Assembly: GCA_020152595.1 (NCBI GenBank)
Contig: JAIGNY010001262.1
Coordinates: 688,501 to 752,500, forward strand
Reading direction: 5' to 3'
Source of the DNA: Chiridota heheva
Taxonomy: Eukaryota > Echinodermata > Holothuroidea > Apodida > Chiridotidae
DNA length: 64,000 bases
In this document: positions 47,646 through 57,114 of the stretch, piece by piece
Layout of the letters: each line of letters opens with the position of its first letter
Numbering within the stretch: the stretch's first letter is position 1
Notes under the pieces: generated by a model
Seen by the model: the letters and a program-made list of their open reading frames with translations, nothing else
Told to the model about the DNA's origin: nothing
Databases searched by the model: none
Translations under genes and position numbers: made by a program

Positions 47646-47918
47646 ATGACCAGCAGTGCAGCTGGAGGAAATACAAGCAAGAACCAAGTTGCACTAGTGA
47701 AACCCACTGATATCGGGGCACTCTTTTTGACTTCAGCAGAAGAAGCCAGACCAACAAACCTCTCCAAAGTGCCCACTAAGATGTATAAAGCAGAGGCTGT
47801 CATCTGTGATTCTGACTATGATGATGAGGAAGGAGAGAACTCCCCAACCTCAAAAAAAAAATGTAAGAATCCTTTAGATTGTAATATTCAAGTAAAAGTG
47901 GAAATAAGATTTCATTAA
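47646..47918 (+). CDS. Unrecognised open frame before MITE copy C
   Basis: A 90-codon frame with a Ser/Thr/Asn-rich start, an acidic run (DSDYDDEEGEN) and a lysine run (SKKKCKN). It stops within the left end of MITE copy C, so its natural end may have been cut off. An AAAATGTAAGAAT sequence inside could act as a splice donor. No family is recognised; it may be host or a Polinton accessory gene. Confidence 0.3.
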   Translation: MTSSAAGGNTSKNQVALVKPTDIGALFLTSAEEARPTNLSKVPTKMYKAEAVICDSDYDDEEGENSPTSKKKCKNPLDCNIQVKVEIRFH

Positions 47919-48319
47919 AAATGGCTTTGTTTAAAACCAGGAAGATCTCAACCGGCTTTCAAATGGAGCAGGGCTGGCCGAAGTAAAAGTTATATATTTC
48001 TTTGTTTCCCAAACCACAAAACTGTATACAGTTTCACCTCTCAAAGGCTCCCTCAAGACAACAACTACTCCCACTGGTGTTACATGGTATTTTTAGTGAC
48101 ACACATCTGAATATAATGGCAATCCTTTGTAATATAAGTAGTAACTGTACTTAATGCTGGCATTATTTGTCTTTGCTGCTGGGAAAGGTGAAATGAACTA
48201 TGAGCATAGACCTATTTATACCTCAATCTTATGATGCAAAGTTAATCTTGTGAAATGATGTGGTTAATTTGTTGCTTCAAAATTGCAGACCAAACTTTTA
48301 AGCAGTGCCTTTACTAATG
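47913..48319. mobile_element. MITE of the CATTA/GGCTCTGCTTAAAA family, copy C
   Basis: Ends CATTAAAAATGGCTTTGTTT and, inverted, CATTAGTAAAGGCACTGCTT. The body matches copy A throughout, with a single TTTCCCAAACCACAAAACTG motif. It separates two short acidic open frames. Confidence 0.82.
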
Positions 48320-48483
48320 TTGGCAGGCATTTGACATAGGTGATCATTGGTGTGTTTACATTTTAATTGATTTAGTGTACATTTCTAGTTTGTGAGGAAA
48401 GCTTGGAAAGAAACGTAGGGGTACCAAGGGAATAAGAATGTTGCATAACTTTGGTATATAACTTTCTAAAAAAGAATTTATTT

Positions 48484-48744
48484 TTGACACTGTCAGAAAA
48501 CGCAGAAGCTATAATGAATTCTTTTAAGGAAGGATATGAGCAAAGTGATGAAGACTCTGATAACAAAGCAGATACTACAGATGGTACTGCAGTTTACCAA
48601 ATTTTTCTGAATACATTTAAACATGCAAAACTTCGCTGGTGGAACAATAATATTAAGCTGGACATCAGAAATGTTTTTTGCACAGTAACAGGAGAAATGA
48701 AGTATTCCAAATCAGGAGTATGCATCAGTAAACGCACCGCTTAA
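48484..48744 (+). CDS. Unrecognised open frame after MITE copy C
   Basis: The frame contains SENAEAIMNSFKEGYEQSDED, then a QIFLNTFKHAKLRWWNN helix and a Lys-rich end (ISKRTA). Codons for acidic residues cluster as in the frame left of the MITE. Whether both belong to one gene is unknown. No family is recognised. Confidence 0.3.
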   Translation: MTLSENAEAIMNSFKEGYEQSDEDSDNKADTTDGTAVYQIFLNTFKHAKLRWWNNNIKLDIRNVFCTVTGEMKYSKSGVCISKRTA

Positions 48745-48975
48745 AAGTTGTTATGTTCAGATTTAACCTCCGCCTTTCTGAATGCTCTGTTTCCACAAAC
48801 AGACAAATGAGGAAAAAAGAAAAATATTTGTAGAAATTTGGTAGAATATATAGTTTCAATATAACTTGTATAATTGTTCAGTGTGTGCATTATCTATCAT
48901 GTTATACAGTAAGTACGTACAGTATTTTCACCTTTTTTAGCATTCCAGTAAGGGTCCGTGTCATTAGGGCTTTAT

Positions 48976-49009
48976 GCGACCGTCACCTGGCCGACAGGTG
49001 ACCGGTCGC
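48976..49009. other. GC-rich stem-loop
   Basis: GCGACCGTCACCTG pairs with CAGGTGACCGGTCGC around a short GCCGA loop with one bulged base. It stands out in AT-rich surroundings. It may be the terminal hairpin of a mobile element or chance. Confidence 0.7.
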
Positions 49010-49752
49010 GGACGGAGCCTGACTCAAAATAGCACAGAGTTGCCTATTGAATCAATGTCAACACAAGAAACGAGCGTCCACACATTAACTCTTAGTTTGA
49101 ATGCACTGTACAATGTGTGTGAGCTTTCTGTGTTTGTCTGGTATGATTGGGGATTAACTTCCTGAAAGTTCAACAAAAGATAATCTCTTTTGTTTGCCCA
49201 TGGTTTTGTTGGGGAAATTATTGATTTTGTTTTGAATTCAACTTCTTGTTCTTGTCTCTTTTTTCAGCAAAAATGAAATACTACAAGACTACAGTAAGCC
49301 TAATTAAGACATGTAACTTGTAAGATAAGAAGAAATTCGGCGTTATTGAATATCTAACGTTAGGCTAAAAATCACTGACTTTTTAAGTTAGGCCTAATCT
49401 GTCCACAATCTTGTAAGAATGGATTTAAAAATTGTAGTTTTGATGCCAAATTAAGCTTCCAGAATAAAATAACACTTCTTTTTGAGTGAAATATGTATGG
49501 TTTTAGATTTAAATCAGAAAGCTTTTTAGAGACAAAATTTGCCTTGGATCAATTACCGAGAATCTAGTTCATTTGTTAACGTTTTCTACTGGCGTTCTGC
49601 GCTGTGCTATGGTTTGTCTACCAAAATTTGGTTTGTTTACGAAATTGCCGCCATCATTTTGCCTCTGGTGGAAACAACAACAATATCAATAATTGAATGT
49701 CAGCCAACAAGAAAAAAACAGATCAGTGGGGAAGTAAAAGGCTGGTTCAGGG
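49010..49752. other. Non-coding sequence, no gene seen
   Basis: A 91-codon plus-strand frame at 49.54-49.81 kb runs into the palindromic element and has no recognised motif. No exon with splice support was found on either strand. Confidence 0.4.
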
Positions 49753-49852
49753 CACAGGTGTTCCTAGCGTTATGGCATATTAGTAATAATAATATTACAT
49801 ATATATATATGTAATAAGTATATAGGTTGCCATAACGCTAGGAACACCTGTG
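49753..49852. mobile_element. 100-bp palindromic element with perfect 25-bp arms
   Basis: The left arm (49753-49777, CACAGGTGTTCCTAGCGTTA plus TGGCA) is the exact complement of the right arm (49828-49852). Between them lies an inner AT palindrome, ATTACATATATATATATGTA plus AT. A lone right arm with its inner flank recurs at 51677-51712. This fits a fold-back or MITE-like family. Confidence 0.8.
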
Positions 49853-50485
49853 GTTCGGGGTAGGCCTATTAACATAACATACAATAACAAAATGACTGGC
49901 TAAGAAGGGTAAATCACCCCATAAATAGCTCAAACTAAAACCACCACCACCACCACAAAAATAAATAAAAATCAAAGATGCCCAGAGTTAGTAAAGAACT
50001 TATCAATGTTTGAACTTGAAATTGTGAAGAGAATTGGAGCTAACTACTCACTCAGGCGAACCATTCCACTCATTAATAACTCTTTGTGAAAAGCTAAAAC
50101 GCTGAATATCTATCCATGAGAACTCTTTGGTCAACTTCAAACTATTACAACATATCACATGAGGATTAGCTAGGATATGACGAGCAACTAGTATAGCCTA
50201 GGGCTAGGGGTGAGTCATACACAGATACAACTGACAGTGGCAAGTGCAGTGTTACTGTAAGTAAGGTTAGGGTCTAACGTTAACGTTCGACCTTAGGTCT
50301 ACTATAGTACTCCCCATAGTACCGTCGGACTGATGCCAGCTGTGTTAGTATGGTTGCCGTTGGTGATGGCTGGCCATCCGAGGGTTCTACAAAATCCTAT
50401 ACCCTCCTATACAGTTTTAAGTGAGGAGTTAAAAGTATATGAAAATCTCAGTTTTAAAATCTTTATGAAAACGAAACCATTTTAC

Positions 50486-50545
50486 CTTTCTTTTCGCCCA
50501 CAATGATTAGAATCGATGTTTGAAGCCCATCCATGTCTTCAAAAC
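50486..50545 (-). CDS. Candidate exon 2 of an unnamed minus-strand gene
   Basis: A 60-nt stretch lies between an acceptor (CTTAATAACAG) and a donor (AAAG/GTAAAA). Only one frame is open; it enters in phase 1 and leaves in phase 1 and encodes FEDMDGLQTSILIIVGEKK. The entry phase matches exactly the exit phase of the exon at 51.87-51.99 kb. Further exons would lie to the left but were not identified. The protein family is not recognised. Confidence 0.5.
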
Positions 50546-51676
50546 CTGTTATTAAGGTGATTTTAGTTACTTTAATTGAATTGTTTTTAACTACTTTTTC
50601 TTCTGTAAAAATCGTCTGACAAGCTCACCAAAGAACAGACAAAGTTCAAAACACTGCCATCATAACATTAAAGCTATAACATTTTAGCAGGGGTGATATG
50701 TTTTAGATTATTTGAGGAAAAAATTAAGATAATACTTATAAAGTACAATCATATAATCTAAACATTTCATGATGTTTAATTTATTTGTTTTTGGGCAGAG
50801 TTTTGTTTTTTACCAAAACTATTTAAGAAAATTATATGAACAAGAAAATGTTGTCAGCAAAAAATCAACTAGCAGTTTAGTGGAACATTCTAAAATCTAT
50901 TTGCAGAATTAACTACCTTCTTATATATAGTAACTGAATCTATTAATTTTGTGCACCCCCTTGTACACTAAGTATTATGTTCGATTCCACCTACTGTAGT
51001 TTAGCAACCAATTTCAAACAATCGGACTTATGAGCTAAAACTTACATTCAAAATCGAAAAAATGACGCTTATTTCTTACTAAAAATGCAATATAACTCAC
51101 ATCCTAAAAGGTATTTTTCTTTCAAAAATTACTGGTCCAGTTGAACCAATAAAAATAGCAATTTTTCCTTCTAACTCGAACACACACATCCATCTGTTAA
51201 ATCAGAATGTGTTTTAATGCGATTTTGAATGCTTGTTAAAAGGCCTAGGCTGCCCCATTCTAAACTTAAAGACTCGGAAGAGTGATTTTTGATCATTTTT
51301 TTTTTTTTGACATTTCAATTTTTTATACGTTAAGTGTTTTAAAACAACATTTTGCATACTGTTTTAAAAGGACTTCAAGTTTTCCTAATGGTCAAAAACA
51401 AAAGCAACAATGCACCATTACTACTACTACTACTACTAAATGCACGAAATTAGGAGACACTTAATCAAAGTTGCTGAACGAACACACTCGAGTCTTGTTA
51501 TAATAATTGTTTAGACTTTTTCATAGAAGTTTTTTTTTTCTATTCATCACCGTTACAGAGTAGTTTAGTGACACCTTGAAGATTTTTTTTTAGTAAGTTC
51601 TCGTTTTTTTTAACAAAATTGTTGCCATTTTCTTTCTTAGGTGCGCGAAATTGATTCCCCCATGCGTAGGCCTATA

Positions 51677-51712
51677 GTATATAGGTTGCCATAACGCTAG
51701 GAACACCTGTGG
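51677..51712 (+). repeat. Solitary arm of the 49.75 kb palindromic element
   Basis: AGTATATAGGTTGCCATAAC followed by GCTAGGAACACCTGTGG matches the right arm and inner flank of the element at 49753-49852 base for base, without the opposite arm. Confidence 0.85.
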
Positions 51713-51866
51713 TCTGCGTAGCAGTAACGTTAAGCCTAACGTTATGGACGATCAGAGAGAAAAATGTAACATTTAAAATTTTAAAAATTATGTTAAAACT
51801 GATGCGCGATAATCAGCTAACTTTTTTTTATGCGACCTTAGATTAATGAAGTTGACGTACACTTAC

Positions 51867-51990
51867 CAATGCGTGTAAAAACGGATCTAGTCTTCCTACA
51901 GTCTTTCTTCACCGGCACCTCGCACGAGCCCCGGCCGCGTTCCTGCAACTTAACTTGCTGATATAGGCTAGCCAGGCATACACTCTGCAT
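51867..51990 (-). CDS. Candidate exon 1 of an unnamed minus-strand gene
   Basis: The ATG at 51988-51990 is the first after an in-frame TGA. The 41-codon frame includes KLQERGRGSCEVPVKKDCRK and ends at a strong donor (GCATTG/GTAAGT) in phase 1. The surrounding 51.87-52.35 kb is richer in CpG and GC than its neighbours, as expected near a promoter or first exon. Joined to the 50.5 kb exon it gives at least 61 residues rich in Lys, Arg and Cys. Function unknown. Confidence 0.5.
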
Positions 51991-51999
51991 TTGCTGGGT

Positions 52000-52360
52000 T
52001 GCTGATGAACTTCACTAACACTAGCCTAGGCTAGCAGAATTGTATCAGCCAGCTGTGTGCCAACAACTTTAGTTGCTTCCCACCTGCCATAGTTTGTCGA
52101 TTACCTGAACCTTCTCCCCGACCTTGAAATTCATCTTTCACAAACGCTCAGATTTTTCTGATAAAACTATTGTTAATCTTACTTAATTATATAGTCATAC
52201 TGTAAAAAGGGATCTGATTTTTCTGCATAACTGAGATGTAAAACAACTAGGCTAGGCCTAACTTAACTGATCTGACTTAACGCACTGCGCGCGCATGATC
52301 TGATCTAGCTACATGGCCAAACACATACTCAGCAAATACGTGACGTCAAAAGTGAAACTT
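52000..52360 (-). promoter_or_regulatory. Possible promoter region of the unnamed minus-strand gene
   Basis: Just upstream of the candidate first exon there are CpG-containing boxes (GCACTGCGCGCGCATGAT near 52281, TACGTGACGTCA near 52337) in otherwise AT-rich DNA. The TGACGTCA is a perfect CRE-type palindrome. This is suggestive only. Confidence 0.35.
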
Positions 52361-53551
52361 TTAAGAAGCATGGACAATAGGTGTAAAGAATTAGAACATC
52401 AATGATGTAGTAGCTCAACATATTTTGGGGGTAGTTAAGTTTGAGCGCATGGGTAATGGATGTAAAGAAGTCTCAGCTTGTCGAGTATGCGTATCAGCTG
52501 CATGCATGAAGAAGGTTGGACGGCGCCCATCCTTATCAACACGTTAAATTCTTATCGCAAGAGTGGTGTGATCCCCTTTTTCTTCTGAACTGCTGAAAAT
52601 GTATTCGAGAATTTATCACTAAGGAGCCATACCTGTATCAATTTTGAAATGACGATATTGCAATGCAAATGGTCTTGATTTCAGAATATAGGCAACATGT
52701 TCTAATTTTTACATTATATAAGAAAAGAAAATTTTAAATTTGTTCAATTTTTAATGATCCTCTTTGATAAAGTGTAATTTGACATTTGCTTTCAAATTTC
52801 ACAATTAATTGCCAAAAAAATACAAGAAATTTATAGGGGCATCGTAGTTATCATTGCTGTCATATGAAACTGATCATTTTAAGTCACGATTCAAACTAGA
52901 ACATCAGTGACAGCGGTAGAGCGTACAAAGTTGAGAGCAGACGTATTTTCCACAACCAGATTTATTTATTAGATATTCTACCTCTTAACTGTGGATTTTT
53001 CTTACCCCACTTGGATATATATTATTGTTTTACGTTTCTGCAGATTATTTGTGCTTATTTATTGCCTGTCCGTTTATTTTTGTTATTATTAATGCAGTTT
53101 TTGTGTTTGTTATTTTTGCGTAACGGTTGTGAACCTAATGTTATATAGCCTAACACACTATTTGTATAATTACCATTTCCACGTTTTTTTATGCGGTGAT
53201 CGGAACATTATTAATCCTGTGACCTGAGTAAGTTTATTGTTTGTTTTCTATACGTCATTCCATTCATATTCTTTTCTGTATTACAGTGTTTATTTGCTCT
53301 ACCTGTGTGTGTGTCCTGTTTGTCAAGTATATTCATATTCCCTGTACTGCTCTTGTTAACATACTCCCGAGTCATTGACTCATCTCAGGCATCAAATTTG
53401 CCTCTAAACGCCCCAGGAACTGGTTACCATGTCTTGTTTGGCTCTAGTGATATATTCAAATCACTCACTTGCAATTTATCTTTGTATCGATGGGCAATTA
53501 CATTCGTACAAATCAATTTGGAAATTGTCAAAATTCAACTAACGCAGGAGA

Positions 53552-53608
53552 AAATTACTCCTTTTATTTCTTTTCCTTTCTGGTGATATTGAAAGCAATC
53601 CTGGACCC
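53552..53608 (+). other. 2A ribosome-skipping peptide coding motif
   Basis: The frame reads KLLLLFLFLSGDIESNPGP, the classical D-I/V-E-x-N-P-G-P signature after a leucine-rich run. In such peptides the ribosome fails to join the final Gly and Pro, releasing the upstream product. 2A peptides are known at the N-terminus of ORF1 in CR1-type LINEs of sea urchin and other invertebrates. Here the same frame is closed by a TAA just before the preceding arginines, so the upstream part has decayed or is shifted. Confidence 0.85.
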
Positions 53609-54096
53609 TCCCCAAAATATCCTTGCAAACAATGCAACAAATCTGTCAAAAATAACCAGAAAGGTACTTGTTGTGATGATTGTGACTCGTGGGTTCATAG
53701 TAAGTATATGCAGGCATTAGTAATGCAGCTTATAATACTCTTGCATCATCATCCGATGATTGGTTTTGTTCGGAATGTTTGGCACCTTGTGGCCTGTGTG
53801 GACTCCAGTGTAGGAGATCCGAAAAAGCAGTACAGTGTGACAATTGTGATCTATGGATCCACACTAAGTGCTGTAGCATTGACGACTCAAAATACAGCGA
53901 TCTCATGCATTCTAGCTGTACCTGGGTGTGTGACACTTGTGACTTTATGAACTTCTCTGATTCTTTCTTCTCAACTAACAATTCTATCAAGTGTACTTAC
54001 TCATATGAGCCACTTCAAAATTGTTCTTTTGGCCTTGACTCGGGGTCCAACCACCATCCCGATGTCAAATTGAAAACAAATCCCAAAAGGAATTAG
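53609..54096 (+). pseudogene. LINE ORF1 with PHD-like zinc fingers, frameshifted
   Basis: After the 2A motif come a C-x2-C / C-x2-C finger ending DSWVH and, after a frameshift near 53.71 kb, a second finger (WFCSEC, CGLCGLQC, CDNCDLWIHTKCC). This is the usual pattern of the esterase/PHD type ORF1 in CR1-like LINEs, thought to bind nucleic acid. The frame ends at 54094-54096. Confidence 0.75.
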
Positions 54097-54099
54097 GTT

Positions 54100-55292
54100 C
54101 TAAAACTTTTTGTTATCAACTTTCAGAGTGTTCGAAACAAGACGGCCTCCGTGGAAAGTCTTATCAACAGAAAGACCCAGATGTCATTATTGGCACTGAA
54201 ACCTGGCCTAATTCCGAAATTACCGGCGCTGAAATTTTCCCGGACAATTATACAGTCGTTCGCAAAGATAGAAATTCAATTACTTATGGTGGTGTATTAC
54301 AGGCAATAAAAAATGACCTGGTTTTCACTGAGCTCACTAAATTAGACTGACTGTGAAATTATCTGGACCAAATTTCAATTTTCTAAGGAAAAGAGCATGT
54401 ATATAGGAACATTTTACACACCCAGTCACAATAATCTCACCGACCTACTTGAGTTGAAAAAATCCCTCCAACAGCTTGGTAAAAATGCTGACAAAAACAA
54501 TGCTATTCTTGCTGGTGATTTCAACCAACCTAATATTGACTGGAGTCAAAACATTATTTCAGGAACTAACGCTTCCTCCGAAGCAGCCAAAATTCTTCTT
54601 GAAGTGACCAATTCAATCAATCTCACACAAATGGTGCAGTCACCCACCAAAGATAACAACATTGATCTTGTTTTTACTAACAATTCACCAGCTGTTACCT
54701 CACTGCTAATGTCATTTCCGGTATAAGTGACCATGATATTGTTGAATTGACCCTAAATATCTCCCCTCCTCGTAAAAAGTTGCCTAAGCGTAAAATCTAT
54801 TTAAAGAAAAAAGCTGACATAAAACGAATAAAAGAAGACCTGACCAAATTTAAACTGCAATATTATACTCAATTCAATAACTCTACTGATGTTGATGAAA
54901 ATGGAATTTCTTTGAACGGGAAATTAAAGTGATTATTGATAAAAACACGCCTTACAAATTCACCTCAACTAAACAAGATCTGCCCTGGTTCACCCGTATC
55001 CAACGCCGTCTCTGCAGAAAAAAATCTACAGCGTTTAAAAAAGCTAAGACTAATCAACAAGCCAATGACTGGACTACCTATAAAAGCTTTAGGAAGGCTT
55101 TCCGTAAAAACCTCAAAGAAGCTAGTAACACCTTCATCTGTGATAAACTTAAAAACCCACTTAACGAAAACCCAAAGTCATTCTGGTCCTATATCAAAAG
55201 ATTAAGAAGTAACTCTGACGGTAGGTGTGTCTGATCTACTAAATAATGGTAAACTCTGCAGTGACAGTAAAACTAAAGCTAACATTCTAAAC
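54100..55292 (+). pseudogene. LINE endonuclease domain, broken and truncated
   Basis: The domain shows IIGTETW (catalytic Glu), YIGTFYTPSH, LAGDFNQPNIDW (catalytic Asp and Asn, GDFN at 54514-54525), and after a frame change near 54.7 kb the ISDHDIV box. It then runs through a Lys-rich linker with LPWFT and FWSYIKRLRS motifs that leads to the reverse transcriptase. At least four shifts or stops are present. The reading ends mid-gene at the 55292/55293 junction. Confidence 0.8.
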
Positions 55293-55335
55293 TGTACATC
55301 GGGATCTGTGCCATCAATGACGTTAGACGCCGTAT

Positions 55336-55758
55336 TCTTTATTTTGGTAGCGGCATTTTGTCTATCATCAAATAATTCCCTGATTGTCCCTTCCCTCTTC
55401 TTTGTGACTTGATTGTTGATACAGTGATCCATCCATCAATTCGAACTTTGTTGAGGCGGATCTCACTACCCCTGTGTGTAAGATACAAATTATGCTCTGA
55501 ATCCAACTTAAATAGATCATACTTTGGAGTACCAGCAATTTGCATATCAGCCGTGTCTACGAGCTGAATCTTGTCAACTTCACGTTGTTATTCTGCTATA
55601 GACAGATCAAGCCCATCAACGCTAGTTTCAGCCGCAGTGGGTACATCGGGAAGGAAATCATCGGCTACGTCAAAATCATCGAAGTATGGGTCATCAACCG
55701 GGTCATCAAGTAGGTCATCCCTTCGACCCAAAACAATCATTGGTATATCCTCATCCAT
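55336..55758 (-). pseudogene. Small acidic Polinton gene with one in-frame stop
   Basis: From the ATG at 55756-55758 one frame runs about 140 codons, interrupted only by a TAA at 55588-55590. The first third is strongly acidic (DDLLDDPVDDPYFDDFD), the rest basic and strand-like with a TPKYDLFKLD start and an IDGWITVS segment. It lies 25 bp after the stop of the preceding gene. Function is not recognised; a capsid-associated or minor structural role is possible from its place in the cluster. A further gene may begin at the ATG at 55312-55314, but it is cut by the junction after seven codons. Confidence 0.55.
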
Positions 55759-55783
55759 TGTTATTATATCGCAAATTTTAACT

Positions 55784-56200
55784 TCAATTTAGCAAGAAAT
55801 AAGCAGATCCCATTCCAATCGTAGCAATTGTAATAAAAGCCAACTCTCGGTTGTGTTGTTGAGTGGATGGTAAATCGAGGCGAGGCTTCGAATTTAGTCG
55901 AATAGAGTCTGCACCATAAACCTGGTTGTAAAATCTCATTGCGTCATCTACATTTCTGAAGGTCTGTACAGCACGTCTTTCTGCCATAAGTCTTTGATTC
56001 ATCCTATCCAGCTTCTCTTGCCTATAACGAACTTATTCAATTTGAGCTGTTTGCAGTTTTTCCACGGCTTTGTCATGACGTGTACGTCATGACTGTGCAG
56101 CAGGGTCCTTGGCAAACTGACTAAATACAAAGTTTGAACCTGAAAATACTAGGGCGTTTACTAAAGCCCCACCAACAAGCAAGGCAATCGTAGCCATCAT
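55784..56200 (-). pseudogene. Membrane-anchored Polinton gene with two in-frame stops
   Basis: One frame of about 138 codons runs from ATG at 56198-56200. It holds an N-terminal hydrophobic segment (ATIALLVGGALVNALVF), a charged helical middle (LDRMNQRLMAERRAVQTF) likely to form a coiled coil, and a C-terminal hydrophobic segment (ELAFITIATIGMG). It is interrupted by TGA at 56087-56089 and a TAA about 50 bp further. The two-ended membrane layout suits a virion membrane or scaffold protein, but this is inference. I have the impression that the family recurs in related elements. Confidence 0.6.
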
Positions 56201-56217
56201 CTATGAGACACATATGT

Positions 56218-56286
56218 TTAAATGGGTGGTGTAGTAACGATTTTATCAGGAATAATACCTTGGGAAACTAGCCACTCACGAGTCAT
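56218..56286 (-). CDS. Very short open frame in the Polinton cluster
   Basis: A 22-codon frame (MTREWLVSQGIIPDKIV start) fills the gap between two better supported genes. It may be a real small gene or the end of a degraded one. Confidence 0.25.
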   Translation of the reverse strand: MTREWLVSQGIIPDKIVTTPPI

Positions 56287-56312
56287 AGTAGCTGCTGAAG
56301 AGTTTAATGTCC

Positions 56313-56465
56313 TTACATTGCTACTTCACGAGGTTTCATCCCTAATGAGGGTGGTGGCTTCAAGCTTTTCATAACAGCACTTCCTATGACTGCATAGCCC
56401 GTGGCAAATAAAGCTATTGTTCCGCCTTGGTACAGGGAATTGATAACTTGGTTAGGCTGCGTCAT
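56313..56465 (-). CDS. 50-residue membrane peptide of the Polinton cluster
   Basis: The frame from ATG at 56463-56465 to TAA at 56313-56315 is intact. It has a central hydrophobic segment (GGTIALFATGYAVIGSAVM) and a proline-containing tail (SLKPPPSLGMKPREVAM). It starts only three bases after the stop of the gene before it, which supports a real compact cluster. It would act as a small single-pass membrane protein. No family name is known to me. Confidence 0.5.
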   Translation of the reverse strand: MTQPNQVINSLYQGGTIALFATGYAVIGSAVMKSLKPPPSLGMKPREVAM

Positions 56466-56468
56466 TGT

Positions 56469-56810
56469 TTAGTATATATAACCATCTGCAGTTATGTTCA
56501 ATTGGTTTTCAGGCATGGGGGGACTGGGTGTGGGGAGACTAGGTGTATGGCGATTTTGAGCTAAAACGACAGCAGCAGAAGCAACTACGACAGCGGCAGC
56601 TAGGACACCTCACCTAATATCCCAAGAAGCCCTAGGTGGATCTGTCTCTGCAGCGGGTGACCGCTGGGGCTTCTTCATCTTCCGAAGTTCCCCTTCAAAG
56701 CGCTCGGTCTCCTTCGAATGCGGGACATCCATCGTTATCCGTGTCTTGCGTGTCTCCGCAGCACGTTTTCCAGCTTCCACCCTCTTGGGGGTTTTCAACT
56801 GTATCTCCAT
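56469..56810 (-). pseudogene. Basic protein with C-terminal membrane anchor, one in-frame stop
   Basis: The 114-codon frame begins with a basic helix (KTPKRVEAGKRAAETRKTR), continues with charged repeats, and after a TGA at 56610-56612 goes on in the same frame with an Ala/Val-rich membrane segment (GVLAAAVVVASAAVVLAQ) and a Pro-rich tail. The TGA falls exactly before the membrane part. It overlaps the 3' part of the neighbouring gene in another frame. Confidence 0.5.
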
Positions 56811-57111
56811 TGTTTATATCCTTTGTTGTTGTATATTCAATATGACGTCCAGTTGTAAGAACCATACTTACTGGTGCAATCCAGAACTCCCATTTATGAA
56901 ATAGACCGCAACCAATACTTCTTAATGCAGTGTTTATAAAGGGATCTTTTTCAAGGTATGTGGCAAGGGCCTGCTCACTGTCAATGTTAAATATACTGGC
57001 TGCTGCACGTGCATATACATTTATTGTTGCTATTCTCAAGCTTTTAGTCATTTTATCACGAAGACGGGCCTCATATACAGCATGCAATCGTTCCACATCT
57101 GCACCTGACAT
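56695..57111 (-). CDS. Polinton small gene of unknown function
   Basis: The intact frame starts 4 bp after the stop of the membrane gene before it. The first 95 residues look conserved in style: a helical start (LHAVYEARLRDKMTKSLRIA), NVYARAAASIFNI, a DPFINTALRSIGCGL segment and an FWIAPVSMVL strand. The C-terminal 40 residues overlap the next gene in another frame and are Gly/Asp-rich, so the original stop may have been lost. I do not recognise a domain. Confidence 0.5.
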   Translation of the reverse strand: MSGADVERLHAVYEARLRDKMTKSLRIATINVYARAAASIFNIDSEQALATYLEKDPFINTALRSIGCGLFHKWEFWIAPVSMVLTTGRHIEYTTTKDINNGDTVENPQEGGSWKTCCGDTQDTDNDGCPAFEGDRAL

Positions 57112-57114
57112 CTC

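Larger units (their letters stand above)
53300..55292 (+). mobile_element. CR1-like LINE, 5' half only, with a 2A peptide
   Basis: The segment carries, in order, a 2A-peptide coding motif, PHD-like zinc fingers, an endonuclease and the linker towards the reverse transcriptase. It then ends abruptly at 55292, where virus-like sequence on the other strand begins. The reverse transcriptase is missing. The 5' boundary is not defined and may lie nearer 52.9 kb. Confidence 0.8.

Noticed and set aside
56695..56845. Plus-strand frame across the basic anchored viral gene
   Set aside because: The minus-strand frames here fit the compact cluster. The plus-strand frame has no motif and no neighbouring plus-strand gene.
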